Source: Methanosarcinaceae archaeon (GTDB lineage Archaea > Halobacteriota > Methanosarcinia > Methanosarcinales > Methanosarcinaceae). Taken from it: a stretch of 11,245 nt of DNA. Of this stretch, positions 1 to 7,692 are shown piece by piece. A program made the translations under genes and the position numbers. Each line of letters starts with the position of its first letter. The stretch's first letter is position 1. Under the pieces are notes generated by a model, which did no database searches, was not told the DNA's origin, and saw only the letters and a list, made by a program, of their open reading frames with translations. Where the stretch lies: NCBI GenBank assembly GCA_017613335.1, contig JAGAEB010000092.1, positions 1-11,245 of the forward strand. The letters are read 5' to 3'.

Positions 1-75
1 AGACTGAACAAAAAACTGAGCGGGGAGACTGAACAAAAAACTGAGCGGGGAGACTGAACAAAAAACTGAGCGGGG
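1..75. repeat. Three perfect 25-bp tandem repeats, array cut by window edge
   Basis: Three identical 25-bp units sit head to tail at 1-25, 26-50 and 51-75, followed by a partial fourth start (agac, 76-79) that decays into related ggagac/ggaagacgg words. There are no spacers, so this is not a CRISPR array. Each unit carries a run of six A on the plus strand, which is six T on the strand that encodes the upstream helicase. The plus strand has stops in all three frames; the minus strand of the unit has none. The array continues past the left edge, so the copy number is unknown. It may serve as stacked T-tract terminators for the helicase transcript (inference), or be a neutral minisatellite. Confidence 0.95.
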
Positions 76-138
76 AGACGGAGCAGGAAGACGGTAAACC
101 GCATCATACCTGCATTTCCCAGAAAAGATGAAGGCGGT

Positions 139-156
139 GCCGGCCGGAGCCGGCCG
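139..156 (-). terminator. GC-rich hairpin directly after the helicase stop
   Basis: CGGCCG at 141-146 can pair with CGGCCG at 151-156 around a four-base loop; an alternative register pairs GCCGGC at 139-144 with 149-154. The hairpin touches the TAA stop codon (157-159) of the minus-strand gene. Only a weak T4 follows on the minus strand (complement of 123-126), so it is a poor bacterial-type terminator. In archaea the T6 runs of the 1-75 repeats would be the stronger signal. The same GCCGGCCGG core lies just past the other two gene ends in the window. Confidence 0.35.
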
Positions 157-3100
157 TTACTTCAGTCTGTAACGGCCGTCTGCGCCGCATTCGATCTTTC
201 TGACGGATACGGCATATCTGAGCGTTTCATTCATCGCGGCTGTCACGTTCGTTCCGGCTCTGGCATATCCGAGACGTTTGGCCGTCTCTTTCAGCAGTTC
301 CGCTTCCGGGAGACTTCTTTCTTCAAGGAGGACCAGATAAAGGGCATTTGCTGCTTCCTGGACCGGGATCTCCTTGGCATCTCTTTTATTCTCACCGTTC
401 CCGTTGACTCTGAATCCGGTGAAGGCTTCCGGATGCTGGCCTGTTTTCCAGATGAACCGCTGACCGGACTGTTCCGTGAATTTGAGTTTTCCCGACAGAT
501 TTTCAGACAGATAGAATTTCCGGAAGTAATTCCGGATCCGGCTGCCGGCGCGTATGATCCCGAAGCTCTGAACGACGCGGCGCATCAGAACATTTTCGGA
601 TATCGGCGCTTCGCAGGCGATCACCGTTTCAACTTTTTCCGAAATATCGGAAACATATTCCGGAAGCATAAATTCATCAGCCGGGATCTGACATTTGGGA
701 AGCGCGGCGATCGTATACGGACCAAGCGGCTGAACGGATCCGTACGTCACGGCCGGCCCGGACACATTTCCGGAAACTTCAGTCTCAGAAAGGCTGTTTC
801 CGGCATCATAAGATCCGGAACCGGATCCTTCCGGAACAGGACAGACAAGAGATTCGCCGGAACTGTCGGAAGCAGGATCATAAACTTCGGATTCGCCGGA
901 AGCAGGATCATAAACGTCGGATTCGCCGGAAGCAGGATCATAAACGTCGGAATCATCGGAAGCAGGATCATAAACGTCGGAATCATCGGAAGCAGGATCA
1001 TAAACGTCGGAAGCGCCGGAGGCAGGATCATAAACGACGGAATCGCCGGAAGCAGGATCATAAACGACGGAATCGTCAGAAATGTCTGATCCGGGACCGG
1101 AAATTTCCGGATCGCCGGAGATGACCGGAGCAGCCCGGTCGGTTTCCGGACCTGAGGATCCGGAAACGGCTGTCTCAGACTCTGCCGGTGCGGTGACATC
1201 ATCCGGAGATGCGTCGTTCCGGGTCGGTTCCGGGCTATCCGATGCGGGATTCTTTGTCGTTCCCGATCCGTCTGAAATGACATAGATCTCAACGCCCTGT
1301 CCGTCATCGGAATAGATGCGCCTGCCGGAGCCTGCGTCATCGGCCGGAGCCGCTGCTCCGGGATCAGAGCCGGCAATGATCATTTCGCTGCCGCCTTTTG
1401 TTTCTTCTTTTCCGGAAACGCGTTCTTCTTTTCCGGATCTGCCGGCTTTCCTTTTTTCTGCCTGCGCCTGCCGGAATATCTTTTCTTCCGCTTCCCTCGA
1501 TGCTTTTTCATCGTCCGCTTTGGACATTTCAACGGCTTTTCTGATCGCTGCGGTCTTGCGGGCCTCTTTGGTCTCTTTTTTGATCTTTTCAAGCTCGGTG
1601 AGGATGCGCTTGACTTCTTTTTCCTTTTTGTCCCACCAGTCGATCGTCCAGATGCGCAGAATGCGCCAGCCGAGGCCTCTGAGGACACTGACCTGGCCGA
1701 CTTCGCGGTCGCGGACCGTCTTTAAGGCATAATAGGAAGAACCGTCCAGGAGGATTCCCAGGAGATATGTATCAGGATCTTCCGGATCGATGACACCGAT
1801 GTCGATCCTGAAACCTGAGTGGCCGATCCGGCGGTCCGTGTCGTAACCGTATTCTTTGAGAATGCTGCAGAGAGCAACAGCGATGCCTTCTTCGGCTTCT
1901 CCGCTGTCTGATGCAGTCCGGCGGGCGCCGGGTCTGCTGCCGGAACCGTTTCCGGTCCCTTCATCTGCCGGAAGCACGCCGGATCCGGCATATTCCAGGA
2001 AGGCTTTGAGCGCTTCGACGCCTTTGGATCTCGTTTTGGAAAGATCGATCATGTCGGGGTAGAGCGTCGAATAGACGACCATTTCACAGCGGGCGCGTGA
2101 AACGGCCACATTCAGACGACGCCAGCCGCCGTCGCGGTTGAGCGGGCCGAAATTCATGTAGACTCTTCCGTGTTCATCCGGTCCGTACGTCACGGAGAAG
2201 AGGATGACATCTCTTTCATCACCCTGAACGTTTTCAAGATTCTTGATGAAGACCGGCACTTCGGAACGGTAAGCCCACTCTTCAAGGACACTGTCCGTCC
2301 GGCAGGCTTCCGACAGCATATCATCGATGAGATTCTGCTGGGAAATGTTGAACGTCACGACACCGACACTCAGGCCGGAAACTTCCGGATCGCGCGAGCG
2401 GCGTCTGAGCTCATTGATGATCGCTTCGGCTTCCGCGCGGTTGCGGCGGTTCCTGCCTCTTTCAAAAACACCGTCGACATGGACGAGATGGACTTTCGAT
2501 TCACGGTTGTTGAACGACGGGAACGTGTAGAGCAGATTGTCATAGAACTGCGTGTTGCTGAAAGCGATCAGGCTTTCATGGCGGCTGCGGTAGTGCCACA
2601 GAAGATGCGTCTGCGGCATGTTGAGCGCCAGGCAGTCATCAAGGATGCTTTCCAGATCTTCAAGATCGGGATTTTCTTCATCCGTCATGTCCGTCATGAA
2701 GAACGATGTCGGAGGCATCTGTTTCGGATCGCCCACGATGACGGCATTGCGCCCGCGGGCAAGCGCGCCGACAGCTTTGCATGTCTGAAGCTGCGATGCC
2801 TCATCGAAGACGACGATATCGAACGGTTTTCTGTCTGCATCAAGATACTGCGCAACGGAGACCGGACTCATCAGCATGCACGGGCAGAGCCGCGGCAGAA
2901 GATCCGGAATCTGGGAGAAGAGTTTTCTGATGCTGACGCCGCGGCCGCCGCTTTTGATCGCGCGCTGCAGGATGCCGAGTTCGGGACTTTCGGAGGCTTC
3001 CCTGACGAAATCCGGGATATTGGAAGACAGTCTGGAGACGATCTCTTTCTGCGTCAGGGTCGTCAGTTCATTGTCGATGCGTCTGAACTGTTCGATCTTT

Positions 3101-6100
3101 TCGTTGAAAACGGTTCCCGAAAATCTGTCCAGAAGAGGATTGTCATTGAACGCATTGATGATCAGGACTTTGCAGAGAGCTTTTCTGAAAGCGGGAATGA
3201 TGTTTTCGTGAGGCATGCCGTTTTCATAGGCCGAAACGACATTGTCCAGGTGACAGGACCGGGCCGCGCCGGCATTGGCATTCCAGACGGTCCATTCTTT
3301 CAGAAGATCCGCATATCTGATGAGCTTTTCACACATCTCTTTTTCGCGGGACAGCCTGAAATCGGGACTGTTCAGATCGAGAAGCGAATAAAATTCTCTT
3401 CTGACAGAAAGGAATTCGCCGAAAGCCTGATTCATCGCCGCGACAGAAGCGTCAGAGATCTTGCCTGTTCCGTAGAGGATCCGGACGGAATCGTCGCCGC
3501 AGATCTGACGCAGTCTTTCGGAAGACGCTTCGATCTCTTTTGTGAAGCGGATGACTTCCGTTTCATTCCGGATGCCGTCTCTCATGCAGAAATTTCCGAG
3601 ATCTTTTTCATACGTTTCCCGGAGACTTTCCAGTTTCGCTTTGTCGGTCTGATAGCCGGCAAGCGATTCGAACTGACGGCCGAGTTCATTTTTGGGAATA
3701 TGTTTCTTTTCAAGGGCGTCGATGCGTTTCTGGAAACGGCGGCCTTCGATGGCTTTCGAGAGGAAATTCCTGGCGGAAATGTCGATGAATTCTGCAGAGA
3801 GTTTCCGGCCGTCCTGTTCGAAAAATTCCGGATTCCAGAGTTCAGAGAGTTCAGAATACTGTTTTTCCGTCGATTCCCTGAGACGGAACATCGTTCTGAG
3901 ATCTTCCAGATATTCCGCATCGTTGACGGCAGCGGACCAGGCTTTCGGGAAATATCTGCGTTTAGCCAGTTCTCCTGAGATATCGCTCAGTTTCATGATG
4001 CCGGCCGGATCTTCGGCGGGCGGAAGGCCGAGTTCCGCGGAAAGACGGCCGCAGGCCGCATCCAGTTTTTCAAGGGCGGCGATATACCCGGCGGCTTTTT
4101 CCGGAAGTTCTTCTTTGATCTGCCTGGAATATCTGCAGCAGATGATCCCGGACAGCGGATGGCCTTTCGGATGGCCGGTGTCCCGGGCAGATGCGGCAAG
4201 TCTTTCGACAAGAGCATCCAGATCGTCTTTCTGCCCTTCGCCGATGTTCCTGCCGAATTCGACCGGGAACGGTTTGATATCAGGTGCATCCGAGTAGTAT
4301 TCGTATTCATTGATCAGGCTGTAAAGCGTCATGCCGCAGGGCTGGACGCGGTGGAGCGCTTCAGCATACCCGTTCAGATCCTGCCGCAGTTCGGAGAGCT
4401 GGCGGAGCTTGTTGAGATATGTGCCGTCAGGGAGCGTTCTGGCTACTTCCGTCGCTCTTTCGAGCTGAGACAGGACATCTTTTTTCTTTGATTTGTCTGA
4501 GTGGAGTTCGAGACAGAACGGGCCGAGGCCGATATCTTCGAGTCTTTTCTGGACGACTTCGAGCGCAGCCATCTTTTCGGCGACGAAAAGGACCGTTTTT
4601 CCTTTGGCGAGCGCATTGGCGATCAGCGTCGTGATCGTCTGGGATTTGCCTGTTCCCGGGGGACCGTGGAGGACGAAGCTTTCGCCTTTGCAGGCGGCAT
4701 AGATCGCATATAATTGGGAGGCATCTGCCGGAACGGGCAGATAGACACCGTTTTCCGGCTCATAGACCCGGTTTTCCGTGTTGGGGATGCCGCCGGCGCT
4801 GCTGTTTCCGGCGTTCATCTCTTCGGCTTTCCAGGCGAGCTTTCCGTCCATCAGGCTTCTGACGATCTTGTTTCCGGCAAGATCTTCCGAACGGTTCCGG
4901 ATGTCGTTCCACATGACGAATCCTGAAAATGAAAAAATGCCCAGGTAGGCGGATTCGAGGATGTCCCAGCGGGGCTGGCCCATGATGGCTTTTCTGAGGA
5001 TCGTGAAGACTTTTCTGACATCAATGCCGCGGTCATCCGTCGGCAGCGGATCGAGGCCGTTGACGGTGATGAAGAAATCCTGTTTCATTTTTTCAAGCAT
5101 CGTCACGTTGATCTGGGGATCGTCGTCACGGATGTGGATGATATAGCTTTCGGCGGCGGATTTCCGGAAAATGTCGATCGGGATCATGATGATCGGCGCA
5201 TACCGGGGTTTCTGGCTCGTCGGCGTTTCATACCAGCGCAGGAGGCCGAGCGTCAGATAAAGCGTACTGGCACCGTTTTCTTCCAGAGATGATTTGGCGG
5301 CGCGGAAGAGTTCTTTGACGGTACGGTCCAGAATGGTGTCCGAATAAACGGAGCGGAGCCTTCCGTTATTGAATTCTGCTTTGATGACATCGGAATACCG
5401 GCCGAGTTCGTGCATGAGTTCAAAACTGATATCTTCCGACCGGATCTCCCATTCGGCAGGCTTCGGCAGGACAGAAAAAGATCTTCCTTCAGAAAGCGCG
5501 CTTTCGAGATCATCGAGGGATGAGATGACGATCGGTGTCAGTGTTTTTGAGAAATGCATGTTGATGAGGGGATTTCTGAGACCCAGATCGAGGAGTTTTC
5601 TCTCCCACTGCGTTTTCTTTGAGATGAAGCCTTCCGGAGACGGTCCCTGACTGAGATCGTATTCATCGTCGTCCGCAGACCCGGACCGGTCCGGTTCTCT
5701 TTTTTCCGGCGCTCTGGTGAGCTTTTCGTCGGGTACTTTTTCGCGTTCGATGCGCCAGCCGTTTTCAGACCGGACGCGGTACGGAAGAGGCGCGATGCCT
5801 GTCAGGCGGGCGCGTCTGACGTCGATGATGCATTCGATGGGATTTTCGCCGAGAAGAAGTCTTTCGGCGGCGCGGGAAGCGACATCAAAAACGGATCCTT
5901 CGAATCCGACGGAATCCGGGATCGTTCCGGAAACGACGGCCGTACATTCAACGACAGCGACCTGGGCAATGCCGGGCGCCAGGCGTTTCGTGATGATCGA
6001 GGCATCATCCGTCACAGGGTCGGGGCAGATGAGATTTTCAAGCCAGACGCCTGCGAAGATGTGGTTTTCCTGAAGGATCAGGATCGGGTTGAGACCGATC

Positions 6101-7299
6101 GATTCCAGACAGGCCGCATAGAGAAGAGAGAGATCGAGACAGGTGCCCATCTTCTGCTGCATGATCGAATCACAGAGGCGGACACGCTGGCCGACCGCTT
6201 CAAAGCCTGCCGGCGGGACGGAATAAACGATATTCTGTTCCTGAATGGCCGCAAAAACGGCAGCTGCCTGCAGAACGACTCTGTTCGGGTCATCTGACTG
6301 ATAGGCGTTCAGAGACGGATCTTCCCCACAGTGCTCGAGGATCTCAGAAGCCCGTGCGTTCAGACGGATGACTTCCGGATGATTCGGCATGACAAAAGAA
6401 GTCAGAAGTTCCGGATAGTACAGTGAGCCGTGCCACTGATCGAAAGCAAGGACAGTCAGTTCACAGTCCGCCCGGCAGACGACCCGGTCTTCCGAAGCGG
6501 CAGCTTTCTCTGATGCGGGATCATCGGCGTCCGTCACGGAAAAACCGGCCGCTGATCCGTCATCCGGACGGAACTCCTCTTTCAGAGAAGAATTATCGAC
6601 AGCAATTGAGCCGGCTGCGGCAGCATTTGAGTTATCAGCAGCAATATTTGAGTTGTCAGCGGCAGCATTTGAGCCGGCTGCGGCAATATTTGAATCGGCA
6701 GTGGTAACATTTGAACCGGCAACGGCAATATTTAAACTGTCAGCGGCAGCATTTGAGTTGTCAGAAGAGATCGGGCCGTCAGCAGCACCGGCGCCGTCAG
6801 GCGTCGTTTCACTGTCCGTTCTTCTCTCTGTATCGATAACGGCCGTCTTTTCGGGAAGAGCGGCAGCGAACTGATCCGGCGCGGTGCGGCCTGAAACGGA
6901 AAAGCCCGGAACGGAGAAACCTGAAACGGTCGTCTCTTTTGTGACCAGTTCAAAATGGAGGATGCAGTGTGTCTTTTCTGTCAGTCCGGCCAGATATTCG
7001 GCATCAAGAACGAGGCGGACTTTCTGGGATGAAAAGTCGCTTCCCGACGGGATCAGATCGATATGCCGCGCATACGGCAGACAGATCTCCGGCGAGGACG
7101 TGATGCGGAGTTCTGCATTTTTGATATCCTGCCCCGATCTGTTTTGAATCCTGACGGAATTCACGATCGGAAAACCGTTATGATATAAGGCGAAATTGAC
7201 ACAGGATGTTACGGAAATACTCAGACGAATGCCGTCGATCTCTTTTTCAATCTCTTCTCCGATACCCGAAAACGGAAAAGATTTATTAAAATCACTCAT
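157..7299 (-). CDS. Giant DUF4011/DUF3320 SF1 helicase with transglutaminase-like and REase-like domains
   Basis: This 2380-residue protein carries, in order: a beta-rich N-terminal region (about 1-120 and 278-320); a transglutaminase-like domain with Cys387 (GTCLDLS) and His413 (ENHIF); DUF4011 (about 560-800, WERKLLDLGLRNPLIN); and a UPF1-like superfamily 1 helicase. Helicase motifs are Gln862, Walker A GPPGTGKS (879-886), Walker B VVFDEASQ (1496-1503), GDPKQ (1523-1527), HYRSR (1569-1573), VQGDERD (1691-1697) and VAVSRAR (1731-1737). A helical region fills 940-1460. A restriction-endonuclease-like MTES_1575-type domain follows (about 1800-1890), then a K/E-rich coiled coil (1890-1965), a repetitive acidic linker (about 1970-2190) and DUF3320-type winged helices to the end. 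No signal peptide or membrane segment is visible, so it is probably cytoplasmic. It should hydrolyse ATP to move on nucleic acid. Such large DUF4011 helicases are often suspected of genome defence, but the substrate is unknown. The ATG is supported by GAGGT six bases upstream. Two low-complexity inserts make it longer than I would expect for the family. Confidence 0.93.
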   Translation of the reverse strand: MSDFNKSFPFSGIGEEIEKEIDGIRLSISVTSCVNFALYHNGFPIVNSVRIQNRSGQDIKNAELRITSSPEICLPYARHIDLIPSGSDFSSQKVRLVLDAEYLAGLTEKTHCILHFELVTKETTVSGFSVPGFSVSGRTAPDQFAAALPEKTAVIDTERRTDSETTPDGAGAADGPISSDNSNAAADSLNIAVAGSNVTTADSNIAAAGSNAAADNSNIAADNSNAAAAGSIAVDNSSLKEEFRPDDGSAAGFSVTDADDPASEKAAASEDRVVCRADCELTVLAFDQWHGSLYYPELLTSFVMPNHPEVIRLNARASEILEHCGEDPSLNAYQSDDPNRVVLQAAAVFAAIQEQNIVYSVPPAGFEAVGQRVRLCDSIMQQKMGTCLDLSLLYAACLESIGLNPILILQENHIFAGVWLENLICPDPVTDDASIITKRLAPGIAQVAVVECTAVVSGTIPDSVGFEGSVFDVASRAAERLLLGENPIECIIDVRRARLTGIAPLPYRVRSENGWRIEREKVPDEKLTRAPEKREPDRSGSADDDEYDLSQGPSPEGFISKKTQWERKLLDLGLRNPLINMHFSKTLTPIVISSLDDLESALSEGRSFSVLPKPAEWEIRSEDISFELMHELGRYSDVIKAEFNNGRLRSVYSDTILDRTVKELFRAAKSSLEENGASTLYLTLGLLRWYETPTSQKPRYAPIIMIPIDIFRKSAAESYIIHIRDDDPQINVTMLEKMKQDFFITVNGLDPLPTDDRGIDVRKVFTILRKAIMGQPRWDILESAYLGIFSFSGFVMWNDIRNRSEDLAGNKIVRSLMDGKLAWKAEEMNAGNSSAGGIPNTENRVYEPENGVYLPVPADASQLYAIYAACKGESFVLHGPPGTGKSQTITTLIANALAKGKTVLFVAEKMAALEVVQKRLEDIGLGPFCLELHSDKSKKKDVLSQLERATEVARTLPDGTYLNKLRQLSELRQDLNGYAEALHRVQPCGMTLYSLINEYEYYSDAPDIKPFPVEFGRNIGEGQKDDLDALVERLAASARDTGHPKGHPLSGIICCRYSRQIKEELPEKAAGYIAALEKLDAACGRLSAELGLPPAEDPAGIMKLSDISGELAKRRYFPKAWSAAVNDAEYLEDLRTMFRLRESTEKQYSELSELWNPEFFEQDGRKLSAEFIDISARNFLSKAIEGRRFQKRIDALEKKHIPKNELGRQFESLAGYQTDKAKLESLRETYEKDLGNFCMRDGIRNETEVIRFTKEIEASSERLRQICGDDSVRILYGTGKISDASVAAMNQAFGEFLSVRREFYSLLDLNSPDFRLSREKEMCEKLIRYADLLKEWTVWNANAGAARSCHLDNVVSAYENGMPHENIIPAFRKALCKVLIINAFNDNPLLDRFSGTVFNEKIEQFRRIDNELTTLTQKEIVSRLSSNIPDFVREASESPELGILQRAIKSGGRGVSIRKLFSQIPDLLPRLCPCMLMSPVSVAQYLDADRKPFDIVVFDEASQLQTCKAVGALARGRNAVIVGDPKQMPPTSFFMTDMTDEENPDLEDLESILDDCLALNMPQTHLLWHYRSRHESLIAFSNTQFYDNLLYTFPSFNNRESKVHLVHVDGVFERGRNRRNRAEAEAIINELRRRSRDPEVSGLSVGVVTFNISQQNLIDDMLSEACRTDSVLEEWAYRSEVPVFIKNLENVQGDERDVILFSVTYGPDEHGRVYMNFGPLNRDGGWRRLNVAVSRARCEMVVYSTLYPDMIDLSKTRSKGVEALKAFLEYAGSGVLPADEGTGNGSGSRPGARRTASDSGEAEEGIAVALCSILKEYGYDTDRRIGHSGFRIDIGVIDPEDPDTYLLGILLDGSSYYALKTVRDREVGQVSVLRGLGWRILRIWTIDWWDKKEKEVKRILTELEKIKKETKEARKTAAIRKAVEMSKADDEKASREAEEKIFRQAQAEKRKAGRSGKEERVSGKEETKGGSEMIIAGSDPGAAAPADDAGSGRRIYSDDGQGVEIYVISDGSGTTKNPASDSPEPTRNDASPDDVTAPAESETAVSGSSGPETDRAAPVISGDPEISGPGSDISDDSVVYDPASGDSVVYDPASGASDVYDPASDDSDVYDPASDDSDVYDPASGESDVYDPASGESEVYDPASDSSGESLVCPVPEGSGSGSYDAGNSLSETEVSGNVSGPAVTYGSVQPLGPYTIAALPKCQIPADEFMLPEYVSDISEKVETVIACEAPISENVLMRRVVQSFGIIRAGSRIRNYFRKFYLSENLSGKLKFTEQSGQRFIWKTGQHPEAFTGFRVNGNGENKRDAKEIPVQEAANALYLVLLEERSLPEAELLKETAKRLGYARAGTNVTAAMNETLRYAVSVRKIECGADGRYRLK
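868..1077 (-). repeat. Seven-copy 30-bp minisatellite encoding a 10-residue repeat
   Basis: Seven uninterrupted 30-bp units encode residues 2075-2144 of the helicase, each with the consensus [GD][DEA]S[DVE]VYDPAS. The YDPAS codons are nearly invariant at the DNA level: a single base differs, in the unit at 1018-1047. The variation sits in the first four residues. The units at 928-957 and 958-987 are identical, which suggests recent expansion by slippage or unequal exchange. The unit is a multiple of three, so copy-number changes keep the frame. The repeat lies in the acidic Ser/Asp/Gly/Pro-rich linker between the coiled coil and the DUF3320 region. The antisense frames are also open here, but they are only shadows. 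Confidence 0.97.
6586..6762 (-). repeat. Degenerate Ser-Asn/Ala repeat inside the helicase N-terminal region
   Basis: Residues 180-238 are built from short irregular units of seven to nine residues around SN[IAV]AA[AD], such as DNSNAAAD, GSNAAADNSN and DNSNAAAAGS. The DNA shows matching degenerate repeats around the words gcaatatttga and gcagcatttga. They form the core of a larger low-complexity stretch (about 122-275) placed between two conserved-looking parts of the N-terminal region, HFELV before it and LTVLAFDQWHG after it. No fold is expected for this stretch, and it is probably a flexible insert. Confidence 0.8.
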
Positions 7300-7305
7300 G
7301 CTGAG

Positions 7306-7310
7306 ACCTC
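7306..7310 (-). promoter_or_regulatory. Shine-Dalgarno GAGGT of the helicase gene
   Basis: The minus strand reads GAGGT, then six bases, then ATG at 7299-7297. It matches the pyrimidine-rich 3' end usual for archaeal 16S rRNA and supports this ATG as the start of the 2380-residue protein. It also implies a leadered transcript. Confidence 0.6.
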
Positions 7311-7344
7311 AGAAAATATTGTCGATCGGTTGCGGAACGGATGT

Positions 7345-7409
7345 GTGAAACAGTGAAACATCAGAAGTCATGAAGTGTATACATAAAGTGTATAAAGTGT
7401 ATAAAATGT
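7345..7409 (-). promoter_or_regulatory. TATA-like tandem repeats in the helicase promoter region
   Basis: Two kinds of short direct repeat lie 45-110 bases upstream of the helicase ATG. GTGAAACA occurs twice back to back (7345-7352 and 7353-7360, plus strand). AAGTGTATA occurs three times (7373-7381, 7386-7394, 7395-7403), with a decayed further copy to about 7409. On the coding strand the latter reads as repeated TATACACTT, similar to an archaeal TATA box. One copy may be the core promoter, giving a leader of roughly 50-75 bases. The others could be regulator sites. No specific regulator is recognised. Confidence 0.45.
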
Positions 7410-7425
7410 GACGGAAGATCATCAG

Positions 7426-7495
7426 AAAATCCGTAAAACGGTAAAATTTTATGGCGCACAGACGGATGATCCGTCCGGATGCATCCTGCGTCTGT
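7426..7495 (-). terminator. Long imperfect hairpin followed by three T4 tracts
   Basis: The 38 bases at 7458-7495 fold into a stem of 15 pairs: ACAGACG (7458-7464) with CGTCTGT (7489-7495), then GATG with CATC, then ATCC with GGAT around loop GTCC, with bulges of three and one bases. On the minus strand the hairpin is followed after 11 bases by three TTTT runs (complements of 7443-7446, 7435-7438 and 7426-7429). This could end the aconitase transcript, although it lies about 200 bases past that stop codon. Alternatively it is an upstream control element of the helicase gene. The function is inferred. Confidence 0.4.
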
Positions 7496-7692
7496 ACGGT
7501 TGTCAGAAGATACGCCGGAAGCATCTTCGTGAATCTTCCGGGACAGGATCTGATCCTGCCGCCGGCTCTGCAGACCGGCTTTCCGGCAGGATCGCTGTTT
7601 TTCTGTGACAGTCCGGCGATCCCGGGTCTTCGGCCCGGGGGCTGCAGCCTGCGGACCGGAAACAGGGCGCCGGCCGGCTGTCAGCCGGTCGT
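7496..7692. other. Intergenic stretch after aconitase with short GC-rich hairpins
   Basis: No convincing gene lies between the aconitase stop and the long hairpin. Two compact hairpins are visible. CCGGCT/AGCCGG with a three-base loop (7674-7688) begins four bases past the stop and is joined to a GCCGGCCGGC element (7669-7678). CCCGGG/CCCGGG with a seven-base loop lies at 7621-7639. Neither has a T-tract behind it on the minus strand, so they may protect or process the aconitase mRNA 3' end rather than terminate it. Nothing else is recognised here. Confidence 0.4.

Noticed and set aside
1..75. Possible CRISPR array
   Set aside because: The units are directly adjacent with no spacers, and no cas genes are visible.
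1..107. Minus-strand frame starting at 107 and running off the left edge
   Set aside because: It stays open only because the 25-bp unit has no stop in any minus-strand frame. No properly spaced ribosome site precedes it. It could be revisited with sequence to the left.
433..1089. 218-codon plus-strand frame with an RIINVG-type repeat
   Set aside because: It is the antisense reading of the 30-bp minisatellite and the linker; the minus-strand frame is the one that continues into conserved domains on both sides.
2170..3978. 602-codon open frame on the plus strand opposite the helicase
   Set aside because: It lies wholly antisense to a well-supported helicase region. Its product is rich in Phe, Arg, Asp and Ile without recognisable motifs, as expected from codon bias that removes antisense stops.
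7309..7524. 71-codon minus-strand frame in the aconitase-helicase gap
   Set aside because: It translates through the hairpin, T-tracts and TATA-like repeats, has only a weak ribosome site, and its hydrophobic C-terminal half is partly a by-product of the TATACACTT repeats.
7621..7639. CCCGGG hairpin as an intrinsic terminator of aconitase
   Set aside because: No T-tract follows on the minus strand, so it does not look like a terminator by itself; it is recorded only as a structure in the gap.
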